The notes beneath the pieces were generated by a model. That model was given only the letters and a program-made list of their open reading frames with translations, searched no databases and was not told where the DNA came from. Positions 24,552 through 32,702 of a stretch of DNA of 64,000 nucleotides are shown here, in pieces. Where the stretch lies: positions 1 through 64,000 of the forward strand of contig JALHRQ010000010.1 of the NCBI GenBank assembly GCA_022841375.1. Direction: 5' to 3'. The stretch's first letter is position 1. Every line of letters starts with the position of its first letter. The translations under genes were made by a program, and so were the position numbers. The DNA is from Burkholderiales bacterium (GTDB lineage: Bacteria > Pseudomonadota > Gammaproteobacteria > Burkholderiales > SG8-41).

Positions 24552-26053
24552 CAGCCGGCCTGCTTTGTATTGGAAAGAGACTGCAAAGCCGCTTCGCGGC
24601 CTGCAATGCGGCCAAATACTGCACCGGCCATCAACCCTGAGCTGCCGGGATAATTGAAATAAAACAGTCCACCCACCAGTTCTCCCGCAGCATAGAGGCC
24701 AGGCAGCGGTTGATCCTCAATGTCAAGCACTTGGGTAGTGGGCGCGATCTTGAGTCCGCCAAATGTAAAAGTAATGCCGCAAGTCACTGCGTACGCACTG
24801 AAGGGCGCCTTTTCGATCGGATTTGCCCAATTTGACTTGTTGATTGCAAGACCTTCCGTGCATTTCCCATCCTTGATATTGGGATTGAATGAAACATCCC
24901 TTTTGACCGAAGCATTGAACTCGCGCACCGTTTGCAGAAACTTCGGAGCGTGGACATCCTCCATCTTGGCCACCAGTTCCTCCAGCGTGTTGGCCTGAAC
25001 TTTTGTGGTCCCTTTGGAGCGATATTCATCATGAAGCAGATGATCCACCTGCGAGTCGAACACATGCCACGCGAAACTGCCTGGCTGCTCCAGCACGATG
25101 CGGCCATATTTTGCGTAGGTATAGTTCCGGAAATCCGCGCCCTCATCGACAAAACGCTCGCCATTGGCATTGATCATGAGACTGAATGGATAACCGTTAC
25201 GGCTCGCCGTGATCGGACGATCAAGATCACCAAAGTCCGGCGCATAACGTTCCCATGACACTGAATGACAGCCGGACCATTGCCCGTAAGGCTGCGCGCC
25301 GGCATCCAGCGCCATTCTTATACCGTCACCGGTGTTGTAGCGTGTCCCCCTGACTTTGGCCATTTCCCAGCCAGCGCCAAGGTAGCGCGTCCGCCACTCA
25401 CGGTTGGCTTCGAAACCACCCGCAGCGATCACCACCGCATTGGCGTGAATCTGCTCCTCTACCCCTTTGGTTTCAACGCGCACACCACAGATGCCTGATG
25501 GCCCGCGAAGGAGCCCTGTGGCACGGACGCCGTATCGAATAACCACACCGAATTTCACCGCCGCCTTGTATTCCGCCTCGACAAGGCCTCGGCCGCCGCC
25601 TGTGGCCTCTACAACCGTGCCACCGAAAAATTTGAATTTTCCTTCATGCTTGAAGGCATATCGGCCAAACCGTGGGACAAAGCGGACACCTCGCCCGTGA
25701 AGCCATTGGACAGTGTCCGTGCTGTTGAGCACCACCGTCTCCGCCAGATCCGGATCGCAGTAGTATTGAGTCACACGCCCGAGGTCATCCAGATACTGCT
25801 CCGCGGTATATTCGCCAAAATCCGTATTGGCAATCTCGCCCTCCGACAGATCCGGGACTACGGATCGTACGGTTTCAGCGCCGTTGTGCACCATGCGAAA
25901 TCCTCCGCCAGTGAAAGCACTGTTCCCGCCCCGTTTTTCCTCAGGCGCACGCTCTAGCAGCAATACCGATGCACCGTGCTCTCTTGCCGACAAAGCGGCA
26001 CACAGTGCCGCATTACCACCACCGACTACCACGACATCGTAATTTTCAGCCAT
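24551..26053 (-). CDS. TcuA-like FAD-dependent dehydrogenase, second copy (500 aa)
   Basis: Start at the second ATG (MAENYDVV), with AGAGG 8 nt upstream. The FAD fold (DVVVVGGGNAALCAALSARE, then LLERAPEEKRGGNSAFTGGG) and the C-terminal YAVTCGITFTFGGLKI...GLYAAGELVGGLFYFNYPGS parallel the protein at 12181-13680 throughout, so the two are paralogues. No TcuB partner is present here either. It overlaps the LeuD-like gene by 8 nt. Tricarballylate is the known substrate of TcuA; other saturated tricarboxylates are possible. Confidence 0.87.
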   Translation of the reverse strand: MAENYDVVVVGGGNAALCAALSAREHGASVLLLERAPEEKRGGNSAFTGGGFRMVHNGAETVRSVVPDLSEGEIANTDFGEYTAEQYLDDLGRVTQYYCDPDLAETVVLNSTDTVQWLHGRGVRFVPRFGRYAFKHEGKFKFFGGTVVEATGGGRGLVEAEYKAAVKFGVVIRYGVRATGLLRGPSGICGVRVETKGVEEQIHANAVVIAAGGFEANREWRTRYLGAGWEMAKVRGTRYNTGDGIRMALDAGAQPYGQWSGCHSVSWERYAPDFGDLDRPITASRNGYPFSLMINANGERFVDEGADFRNYTYAKYGRIVLEQPGSFAWHVFDSQVDHLLHDEYRSKGTTKVQANTLEELVAKMEDVHAPKFLQTVREFNASVKRDVSFNPNIKDGKCTEGLAINKSNWANPIEKAPFSAYAVTCGITFTFGGLKIAPTTQVLDIEDQPLPGLYAAGELVGGLFYFNYPGSSGLMAGAVFGRIAGREAALQSLSNTKQAG

Positions 26054-26597
26054 TCTTGCCATCCTCTTTCATTACATTGCTTTTTGCCAACGCGCGCTTG
26101 CGCTGATAGCGCTCATACGCGAATTGCGGAAGACCGCCGCATTCAAAGATCTCTTCAATCGCAGCCGGATATTTTCTTAGCGCAACACTGCTTCCGTTCT
26201 GGGGATTGCTGACGATCCCCCGCGGGTAATCCACCTCCAGTTGATCGCCGTCATTGATCAGGGACGAAATCCCTGGAGCAACAAAGATTGGAATCGCACG
26301 GGAGATGCTGTTGCGTAGAAACAAGCGCGCCACTGACTCGGCAATAATGGCCGCGATCCCGACCTCGCGAAGCACCAGTCCGGGGCGGCTGGAACCACAG
26401 CCGAAATTACGGCCGGCAACCAGAATGTCGCCCGTTTTGACCTCCCGGGGAAACTCGGGCCTGTAGACCTCCATCGTGTGCAACTTGAGTTCTTCCATGG
26501 TGGGATACCGGTAATAGGGATTAATCGCATCCGTTTCGATCGAGTCACCGAATTTCCAGACCCGCCCGCGGATCACCTGCTTCAGATTAAAGCCCAC
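26046..26597 (-). CDS. LeuD-like (homoaconitase-type) small subunit (183 aa)
   Basis: The short swivel domain shows GRVWKFGDSIETDAINPYY, the VAGRNFGCGSSRPGLVL loop, FLRNSISRAIPIFVAP and the KYPAAIEEIFECGGLPQFA tail. The length is nearer to archaeal/homoaconitase-type LeuD than to the 200-aa copy at 16184. It overlaps the large-subunit gene by 11 nt and the TcuA-like gene by 8 nt. Together with the large subunit it should form an aconitase-like hydro-lyase for a tricarboxylate or substituted malate. Confidence 0.87.
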   Translation of the reverse strand: MGFNLKQVIRGRVWKFGDSIETDAINPYYRYPTMEELKLHTMEVYRPEFPREVKTGDILVAGRNFGCGSSRPGLVLREVGIAAIIAESVARLFLRNSISRAIPIFVAPGISSLINDGDQLEVDYPRGIVSNPQNGSSVALRKYPAAIEEIFECGGLPQFAYERYQRKRALAKSNVMKEDGKNG

Positions 26598-27867
26598 GCA
26601 GCACCTCTTTCGGATTCACGATTTCGCCGGCTACGGCGGCAGCAGCAACGGTCAGCGGTCCGCCCAGATAAATTTCCGCGCTCTGGCTGCCCTTGCGCCC
26701 TCTGAAATTCCGGGTGGTCGCCGTGATGCAAACCTCTCTATCCGATAGAAAACCGACGCGAGGCTGGCAGATACCGCAGCCGGGCGTAATCACCTGAGCC
26801 CCGCCTTCAATAAGAGTCTCGATCAGGCCCGCCTTCAGACACTGCAAATACACCTGTTGCGATGCCGGAGAAATGATGAAACGGACGCCTTTGGCCACCT
26901 TGTTTTTCTTGAGAACACGGGCTGCGATCTCAATGTCCTCGTAGTGGCCGTTTGCGCACGATCCGATCTGCGCCTGATGGATACGCGTCCCCAGCACCTC
27001 ATCGACCGGCGCAATATTGCCGAACTGATGGGGTTTCGCTACCACGAACGGCAGTTCATCGACGTCAAGGATGATTTCTCTCGCATATTCCGCCCCCGTA
27101 TCCGCCGCCAGCGGCTCGTAGGGCTTTCCGGTGCGGGACTTGACGAAGGACTCTGTGGTTGCATCCGCAGGGAACATCGCGAATTTCGCTCCGAGCTCGA
27201 CGCCGTGGGTCGACAGGCACACGCGGCTGTCAATCGACAGTTGCGGGACCAGGGAACCCGCATATTCAATGGACATGCCTTGGGCGAAATCCTCACCGTA
27301 AAGGCCAGCCAATTGAAGGATGATGTCTTTGGCGATTGGATAGTCGGGCTGTGTGCCATTCAGATGGATCTTGACCGAGTGCGGCACCTGAAACCATAAC
27401 TCGCCGAACAGCAGCACATACAGCATGTCGGCACGGGTAATTCCGGTCGCACCCGCGTTGATTGCCCCGTAACCAAGAGTATGCGAATCATTGCCCACCA
27501 CCAGTTCGCCCGGCCGCACCAATCCGTAATCGAGCATCATCTGATGTGCAATCCCGGGCTCGGAATCATGGAAACATCGAATGCCCAGCCGCTCGACCTC
27601 ACGCCTGACCAACGCATTTTCGTCGGCGAGCTTCTGGGACAATGTCGGCTGGTGATGGTCCAGGAGCACAAAAATGCGATCGCGATCCCAGACTTCAGGC
27701 AGGCCATTTTCAAAACCAGCCTCGATCGCCATGTCATGCATGGGCTCGCTGGCATGGTAGTGACACATCGCACCATCAATACGGGCCTCAAGGAAATCGC
27801 CAGCCCGGACCTCCTCTCCCTTCAGATTGTTCCGGGTCAGTAGTTTTTCTGCAATTGTTTGCGCCAT
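26587..27867 (-). CDS. LeuC-like (homoaconitase-type) large subunit (426 aa)
   Basis: The ATG at 27867 (MAQTIAEKLL) follows an AGG; an earlier ATG at 27885 is possible. Family landmarks are VFVLLDHHQPTLSQ, ELVVGNDSHTLGYGAINAGA, the cluster Cys in AQIGSCANGHYEDI and the Cys pair in ITPGCGICQPRVG. The first cluster motif carries Ala-Asn instead of Thr-Asn, and the length is short, as in archaeal-type/homoaconitase LeuC. It is the first enzyme of the operon, 52 nt after a GntR gene. It probably hydrates the alkene made by the TcuA-like enzyme, or the reverse. Confidence 0.88.
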   Translation of the reverse strand: MAQTIAEKLLTRNNLKGEEVRAGDFLEARIDGAMCHYHASEPMHDMAIEAGFENGLPEVWDRDRIFVLLDHHQPTLSQKLADENALVRREVERLGIRCFHDSEPGIAHQMMLDYGLVRPGELVVGNDSHTLGYGAINAGATGITRADMLYVLLFGELWFQVPHSVKIHLNGTQPDYPIAKDIILQLAGLYGEDFAQGMSIEYAGSLVPQLSIDSRVCLSTHGVELGAKFAMFPADATTESFVKSRTGKPYEPLAADTGAEYAREIILDVDELPFVVAKPHQFGNIAPVDEVLGTRIHQAQIGSCANGHYEDIEIAARVLKKNKVAKGVRFIISPASQQVYLQCLKAGLIETLIEGGAQVITPGCGICQPRVGFLSDREVCITATTRNFRGRKGSQSAEIYLGGPLTVAAAAVAGEIVNPKEVLRGL

Positions 27868-27919
27868 CGTTAACCTGTTCCTCATCTGTGGGATTTAATC
27901 GTTATTCCTGCGACATTCG

Positions 27920-28597
27920 CTATGAATGTCCGTTCGGGAACAGCCGCTTGAGCCTCTCCCGCTGCGCGGCATTGACATGACTACGCGCAGCCTCCTCTGC
28001 CTTTTCCGGTTCACGGCGGCGAATGGCATCTGCCAGCTTCGCATGTTCCATGAGGGCAGTTTTCGCACGCTCCGGCAACAGCATCAGCGGCCTACCCAAC
28101 AGCCACATGGAGTCATTGACAGCAGCAAGACTCTTTTCAAGGTATCTGTTATGCGCGCCTCTGTGGATCGCATCATGAAACCGGCGGTTGTGATCCGCGA
28201 GTGCTTCGTGATCACCCCCCAATTCACGTTCGCGCACCACCAGGTCAGTTAAATCCTGCACCTCCATGTCCGAAGCATGTCGGGCACAGAGCCGGGCGGC
28301 AGTACCCTCAAGCACCTCTCGCATTACATACAATTCCATTACGGCCTGCCGGTCAAGCGTTGCCACAACCAATCCGATTCGCGGCTCATGAACAAGCATT
28401 CCTTCATTTTCCAGGCGGCGAATTGCATCACGGACAGGAGTGCGACTGAGCTTTAACCAATCAGCCACATCCACTTCCATGACTCGCTCACCAGGCTTGA
28501 TCTGGCTTCCGTGTATGGCATCACGCAGGCATCGGTATGCGTGCTCGCTACGCGAACCATGACGAAGAATTTCTGCTGTGGATTTCTTTGGCGACAT
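27920..28597 (-). CDS. GntR-family regulator with FCD domain (225 aa)
   Basis: HTH domain: AYRCLRDAIHGSQIKPGERV with LKLSRTPVRDAIRRLENEGM. The FCD sensor contains REVLEGTAARLCARHA, DHNRRFHDAIHRGAHNRY and EHAKLADAIRRREPEKAEEA, the usual ligand/metal residues. It reads in the same direction as the operon that starts 52 nt later and is divergent from a Bug gene at 28792. A palindrome at 28665-28674 lies in the divergent region. It is the probable local regulator, likely a repressor relieved by a carboxylate. Confidence 0.9.
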   Translation of the reverse strand: MSPKKSTAEILRHGSRSEHAYRCLRDAIHGSQIKPGERVMEVDVADWLKLSRTPVRDAIRRLENEGMLVHEPRIGLVVATLDRQAVMELYVMREVLEGTAARLCARHASDMEVQDLTDLVVRERELGGDHEALADHNRRFHDAIHRGAHNRYLEKSLAAVNDSMWLLGRPLMLLPERAKTALMEHAKLADAIRRREPEKAEEAARSHVNAAQRERLKRLFPNGHS

Positions 28598-28664
28598 GGA
28601 CGGATGATTTCAAGTTACGTTGATAATCCAGAATTGACGCGTGCTATTTTCGTCAGTATTCTAA

Positions 28665-28674
28665 TGTATACATG
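28665..28674. promoter_or_regulatory. candidate GntR operator ATGTATACAT
   Basis: A perfect 10-bp palindrome, 68 bp before the GntR start and 118 bp before the Bug start. GTATAC-centred palindromes are usual for VanR/FadR-type GntR proteins. Confidence 0.5.
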
Positions 28675-28791
28675 TAAATACTGTTAGCACAAACGCAATG
28701 CAAGCAAAAAAGCCGCAGCCAAAAAGCCGATGTCAGCGATCGGCATTCTTGCAGTAACACTTAAAATATAAGTTTATCCGGAGGAGTCCAA

Positions 28792-29757
28792 TTGATTAAA
28801 GCCGTCTTTATTGCCTGCGCAGCATTGCCCTGCTTCGTACCGATTGGGCTGTTTGCGCAATCCAACTATCCTGTCAAACCAATACGGTTTGTCGTCGGTC
28901 AGGCACCTGGTGGAGCGACTGATGTTATTGCCCGACTGGTCAGCCCGAAACTAAGCGAACATCTCGGACAGCAGGTCATCGTAGAAAACCGCACCGGGGC
29001 AGCCGGATCAATCGGTGCGGCGTTTATCGCCAAAAGTGCACCGGATGGCTACAACCTTCTTGTTGCATCCAGCAGCTACGCAATCAATCCGAGCCTATAT
29101 GCCGATATGCCCTTTGATCCGGTACGGGACCTGCTACCCGTCACACTGATCGCTGAGGCCCCGTTTCTGCTGGTCGTTCACCCGTCCATGCCCGTTCGCT
29201 CTGTAGGTGATCTCGTCACCCTTGCAAAACAAAAACCCGGAACATTGAATTTCGCCTCAGGCGGAAATGGCAGTTCAGGTCATTTGGCTGGCGAACTTTT
29301 CAAGTTTCTCGCCGGGGTAAATATTGTCCACATCCCGTATAAGGGTGCAGGACCCGCTTTGGTGGACGTCATGGCAGGGCAGGTGCACTTTACATTCGGC
29401 AGCGTGCTTTCCTCCATGGGGCACGTCAAAAGTGGCAGACTTCGTGGACTGGGCGTAACCGGGGGTAAACGATCACCCGGCGCTCCAGACCTGCCCACCA
29501 TTGCTGAAGCAGGCGTAAAAGGTTATCAAACGACAAGCTGGTACGGCTTGCTGGCGCCGGCCAACACTCCTTCACAGATTGTTAATCTGCTCAGCGCAAG
29601 CATGAATAAAGCCGTGCACTCTCCAGATGTAAAAAACAAGATACTCACTGACGGCGCCGAACCTGATGGCGGCACACCGAAGCAGTTTCAGGATCTCATG
29701 ACCGCAGAGATGCGAAGAGCGGCAGAAATCGTCAAACGCGCCGGTATCAAACCATGA
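28792..29757 (+). CDS. Bug/TctC-family binding protein (321 aa)
   Basis: A TTG at 28792 is the start: GGAGGAG lies 5 nt upstream and the signal peptide begins at once (IKAVFIACAALPCFVPIGL). Family motifs follow: YPVKPIRFVVGQAPGGATDV, GQQVIVENRTGAAGSIGAAF, DGYNLLVASS, GGNGSSGHLAGELF and IPYKGAGPA. It is divergent from the GntR-led operon, so the same regulator may control it. It is the last gene of the island before the att-like sequence at 29965. Confidence 0.9.
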   Translation: MIKAVFIACAALPCFVPIGLFAQSNYPVKPIRFVVGQAPGGATDVIARLVSPKLSEHLGQQVIVENRTGAAGSIGAAFIAKSAPDGYNLLVASSSYAINPSLYADMPFDPVRDLLPVTLIAEAPFLLVVHPSMPVRSVGDLVTLAKQKPGTLNFASGGNGSSGHLAGELFKFLAGVNIVHIPYKGAGPALVDVMAGQVHFTFGSVLSSMGHVKSGRLRGLGVTGGKRSPGAPDLPTIAEAGVKGYQTTSWYGLLAPANTPSQIVNLLSASMNKAVHSPDVKNKILTDGAEPDGGTPKQFQDLMTAEMRRAAEIVKRAGIKP

Positions 29758-29887
29758 ATGAAATTTTAATTCACAAGAATATTGCCTTGATTGAACCCTG
29801 ATTTTTATGACCTACACCACCGTTGGAATTGCGAATTACAACAGAGCAATCGGAAATTTCTGTATGTACCTTCTTAAATCGCCGACA

Positions 29888-29916
29888 ATTCGCACAAATT
29901 TCGCACAACAGCCCTA
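29888..29916 (+). repeat. 29-bp repeat, copy C (paired TTCGCACAA)
   Basis: It begins ATTCGCACAAATTTCGCAC and ends CAGCCCTA, 27 of 29 positions identical with 19924-19952. It precedes the att-like sequence at 29965 by 48 nt, similar to copy B (42 nt). Confidence 0.6.
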
Positions 29917-29964
29917 ACGATTTAAAAGCCCTTGATTTAAATGAGGAATCCGTAAAAAGATTGC

Positions 29965-29990
29965 GGTTTCAATTGCCCCCGCATTCACCA
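29965..29990 (+). other. degenerate tmRNA-3'-end-like att, copy C
   Basis: GGTTTCAATTGCCCCCGCAT plus TCACCA aligns to the att at 2800-2824 with one inserted T and four mismatches, and keeps the terminal CACCA. It is followed directly by a strong terminator, as a tmRNA gene end would be. Read as the old, decayed chromosome-side att. Confidence 0.45.
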
Positions 29991-29994
29991 ATTC

Positions 29995-30026
29995 AATGCC
30001 CAATTGCGATGCAATTGGGCATTTTT
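29995..30026 (+). terminator. rho-independent terminator
   Basis: AATGCCCAATTGC and GCAATTGGGCATT form a 13-bp perfect stem with a GAT loop, followed by TTTTT. It could be the original tmRNA terminator or that of the Bug gene. Confidence 0.85.
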
Positions 30027-30153
30027 CATTGATCCGGCAGACTGCAAAACCGCCGTCTGAACAGGGGAATGCGTTTACCAATGATACTCAAGCCTTCAAA
30101 AACCGGGTTGGAAAGAAATCCAATGTCTAAGTCATAATCCACCCTACAATCAG

Positions 30154-31266
30154 TTGGTTGCAGTCACAAACCAGCAAAAAACCGCAGCCCTGCTTTCAGT
30201 GGAAAAAACTTTGGACTCCAAGCCTGCCAACGTACACAGCATCGCGCAAGAGGAACTGCGTGGCATCTCCCGCACAGTCGCCGAAATCGAGTGGCTGCTA
30301 TTGATCCTGGTATTGCTGTATCAGGTATTCGAGGGTCCTGCCCCCGATGACCGGGTGGCCATTTCCATGGGTTTGTTCTTCTACTCGGCATTCGTACTGA
30401 TCTTCCGCTACGCAAACTTCTACAAAACCGAATCGCGCTGGAAAATTGCGATCGAAACCTTCGGGATGCTGCTGTTCATCACCTGGGTATTGTGGTTCAC
30501 CGGAAAACTTGCAAGCCCGCTGATCAACACCTATCTGCTGGTCATCATCACCAGCGCGTTGACGCTGGGCAAGCTGACCACGATGCTGGAAATGGCGCTG
30601 ATTGCCGCATGCTTCGTGCTGCTCGGTGAAAATTCCAGTTTTGGTGAAGTGTTCACACTGGCGTTTGTCGGCGGACTGACCGCGCAGCTTGCACCCATGC
30701 TACTGGTCGCCTATATCACCACCATGTTTTCCGCTGACATCCGTTACGGACTCAACCAGGCCAGGCTGCTGTCTGAAACCGATGAACTGACCGGCCTCTA
30801 CAACATGCGCGGCTTCAGTATCGTGGTCGATCGCCTGTTTGCCCAGGCAGTCCGCTACAACCGTCCCGCGAGCATGCTGATGATCGACTCGGACGACCTG
30901 AAGACCGTCAATGACAACAATGGCCACGAAGCCGGCAACCGCCTGCTTAAACTGGTGGCTAAATGCATCGAATCGGAACTGCGCCATACCGACGTATTGG
31001 CGCGTTACGGCGGAGACGAATTTGTGGTGTTGCTGCCGGAGACGGCGGCGGATCGCGCCATTGAAGTCGCGCAACGGATTCTTCAGGCCGTTACCGCCGC
31101 GCCGCTCGAGTTTGAAGGACACCGCATCGAAACCAGCGTCAGCATCGGACTCGCATGCTATCCCGAAGACGGCCGCAGCATCGACGCCATCAAGGCCCGC
31201 GCCGACCGCGCGATGTACCATGCCAAAGAAAAAGGACGTAACCGGGTCGAGAAATTTACGCCCTGA
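30154..31266 (+). CDS. membrane-bound diguanylate cyclase (GGDEF) (370 aa)
   Basis: About five to six hydrophobic segments between residues 45 and 200 (IEWLLLILVLLYQVF, MGLFFYSAFVLIF, FGMLLFITWVLWF and others) anchor the protein. The cytoplasmic GGDEF domain follows (DELTGLYNMRGF, MIDSDDLKTVNDNNGHEAGN). RYGGDEFVVLLPE near residue 286 is an intact active site, and RHTD five residues before it is the product-inhibition I-site. It should make cyclic di-GMP. The start is uncertain: TTG at 30154 is used, and no ATG lies near. This is the first core-like gene after the island. Confidence 0.88.
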   Translation: MVAVTNQQKTAALLSVEKTLDSKPANVHSIAQEELRGISRTVAEIEWLLLILVLLYQVFEGPAPDDRVAISMGLFFYSAFVLIFRYANFYKTESRWKIAIETFGMLLFITWVLWFTGKLASPLINTYLLVIITSALTLGKLTTMLEMALIAACFVLLGENSSFGEVFTLAFVGGLTAQLAPMLLVAYITTMFSADIRYGLNQARLLSETDELTGLYNMRGFSIVVDRLFAQAVRYNRPASMLMIDSDDLKTVNDNNGHEAGNRLLKLVAKCIESELRHTDVLARYGGDEFVVLLPETAADRAIEVAQRILQAVTAAPLEFEGHRIETSVSIGLACYPEDGRSIDAIKARADRAMYHAKEKGRNRVEKFTP

Positions 31267-31335
31267 CCGGAGAAGGTATGACCGTCGCAGCCGCTATAAA
31301 ATAATAATAAAATCAAATAGTTATAAAGAGTCCGC

Positions 31336-31695
31336 TCAAGCCGCTTTAATCTGCACCGCAGTAGCCACGATCTCAATCCGGTAATCCGCAGCGGACAAGG
31401 CCGCCTGTACCGTGGCACGCGGTGGTGCGGTTCCTGGAGTCACCCAGGCGTCCCATACTTCATTCATTGCCGCGATGTCGTGGATGTCGGCTAAATAAAC
31501 CTGGACGCGCAACAGATGCGCCTTGCTGCTGCCTGCTTCCGCCAGCCGGTGGTCAATCTGCGCCAGCACATCGGCAGTCTGGTTGCGGATATCCGTAGCC
31601 TCGCACTCCGGCACCATCCCGGCCAGATAAACCACGCCGTTAAAAATGGCCGCTTCGCTGTAACGCGCGGCAACATGCAGTCTTTGCAGGCCCAT
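31336..31695 (-). CDS. RidA-family protein (119 aa)
   Basis: The ATG at 31695 has GGAGAG upstream and gives the usual RidA length. GVVYLAGMVPE, a LAQIDHRLAEAGSSKAHLLR segment and the C-terminal WVTPGTAPPRATVQAAL with its conserved Arg fit the imine/enamine deaminase family, which clears reactive 2-aminoacrylate-type intermediates in the cytoplasm. It is divergent from rlmJ and convergent with the GGDEF gene. Confidence 0.88.
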   Translation of the reverse strand: MGLQRLHVAARYSEAAIFNGVVYLAGMVPECEATDIRNQTADVLAQIDHRLAEAGSSKAHLLRVQVYLADIHDIAAMNEVWDAWVTPGTAPPRATVQAALSAADYRIEIVATAVQIKAA

Positions 31696-31768
31696 GGTGA
31701 TTCTCTCCGAAAAAATTGAATGATTGCACGGCAGGCGCAGCTGCGCCGACTGTGCTGTAATCCGCCCC

Positions 31769-32611
31769 ATGCTTTCCTACCGCCACCAGTTCCACGCCGG
31801 CAATGTATCCGACGTTTTCAAACACGCACTGCTGTCGCGACTGCTGATCGCCCTCGCACGCAAAGACAAACCGTTTTTCATGCTCGACACCCATGCCGGC
31901 CTCGGCCTTTACGATCTGGAACATCCCTGGTCGCAAAAAACCGCCGAGTGGCGGCTCGGCATCGGCCGGATCTGGGCGCGTGCTGATGCGCCAGCGGCCC
32001 TGCAGCCTTACCTGGAAACCGTCCGCGCCGACAACCCGGACGGACAGCTGCGCCATTATCCGGGATCGCCGCGCATCGCCCGCAAGATTATGCGTGCTGA
32101 CGATCGTCTGGCGCTGTGCGAACTCAACAAGGACGACTGCGCCACGCTGAAAGTTGTTTTTGCTCATGCGCGCCACACCGCCATCCACAACCAGGATGGC
32201 TTCAGTGCAATCCGCGCATTCCTGCCGCCGCAGGAGCGGCGCGGGCTGACATTTATTGATGCCTCGTTCGATCAAGCCGATGAGTTCGGCCGCATCGTGC
32301 GCAGTGTCAAGGAAGCGCATACGCGGTTTGCCACCGGCACGATCGCCGTCTGGTATCCGCTGATGGCGTCGTCGGCGATGCAGGCCTTCGCCCGCAGCCT
32401 GCAGGCCGCAGGACTGCCCAAAACGCTGCAACTGGAACTGACGGTTCACCCGGAGGACTGGACTGAACACATCCGCGGCAGCGGCATGGTGATCGTCAAT
32501 CCGCCCTTCGGGCTGGACCAGGAAGCCCGTCCCCTGCTCGATTGGCTGTGGCAGGCGCTGTCGCCGCAAAAAGAAGGCGGCACACGCTGCGACTGGCTGA
32601 TCACAGAATAA
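31769..32611 (+). CDS. rlmJ: 23S rRNA (adenine2030-N6)-methyltransferase RlmJ (280 aa)
   Basis: Starting at the ATG at 31769, MLSYRHQFHAGNVSDVFKHA is the standard RlmJ N-terminus, and the length equals the E. coli protein. FMLDTHAGLGLYDL would bind S-adenosylmethionine, and MVIVNPPFGLDQEA holds the NPPF catalytic motif of N6-adenine methylases. It modifies A2030 of 23S rRNA. A strong terminator follows immediately. Confidence 0.93.
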   Translation: MLSYRHQFHAGNVSDVFKHALLSRLLIALARKDKPFFMLDTHAGLGLYDLEHPWSQKTAEWRLGIGRIWARADAPAALQPYLETVRADNPDGQLRHYPGSPRIARKIMRADDRLALCELNKDDCATLKVVFAHARHTAIHNQDGFSAIRAFLPPQERRGLTFIDASFDQADEFGRIVRSVKEAHTRFATGTIAVWYPLMASSAMQAFARSLQAAGLPKTLQLELTVHPEDWTEHIRGSGMVIVNPPFGLDQEARPLLDWLWQALSPQKEGGTRCDWLITE

Positions 32612-32613
32612 AA

Positions 32614-32643
32614 AACGCCGCAGAGTTTCTGCGGCGTTTTTTA
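32614..32643 (+). terminator. rho-independent terminator of rlmJ
   Basis: AACGCCGCAGA and TCTGCGGCGTT make an 11-bp stem with a GTT loop and a T-run. An A-run precedes it, so it could act in both directions and also stop transcription from the efp side. Confidence 0.9.
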
Positions 32644-32702
32644 TTCAAACAGCCTACTAATTTAAACGAAGAACCGTAGCGAGCGCCGCGCGCAGTAGGT
32701 TC

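Larger units (their letters stand above)
1..29990. mobile_element. composite genomic island at an ssrA (tmRNA) 3' attachment locus; left end outside window
   Basis: The integrase ends next to a perfect tmRNA 3' sequence (2800-2824) that has no tmRNA body upstream, so the element holding the integrase lies to the left. Two further segments, 2.8-20.0 kb and 20.0-30.0 kb, end in degenerate versions of the same sequence (19995-20009 and 29965-29990), each preceded by paired TTCGCACAA motifs. A strong terminator at 29995-30026 follows the last copy, and core genes start just beyond. Base composition is visibly lower in GC than after 30.1 kb. That the three parts arrived by one integrase system is inference. 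Confidence 0.55.
29758..30153. other. right end of the island, no genes
   Basis: The stretch carries the paired repeat, the third att-like sequence and a terminator, then about 125 bp before the diguanylate cyclase start. I see no supported gene. Base composition changes here towards the GC-rich core. Confidence 0.55.

Noticed and set aside
29823-30032. Plus-strand open frame over the right island end
   Set aside because: It crosses the 29-bp repeat, the att-like sequence and the terminator, so it is not a gene.
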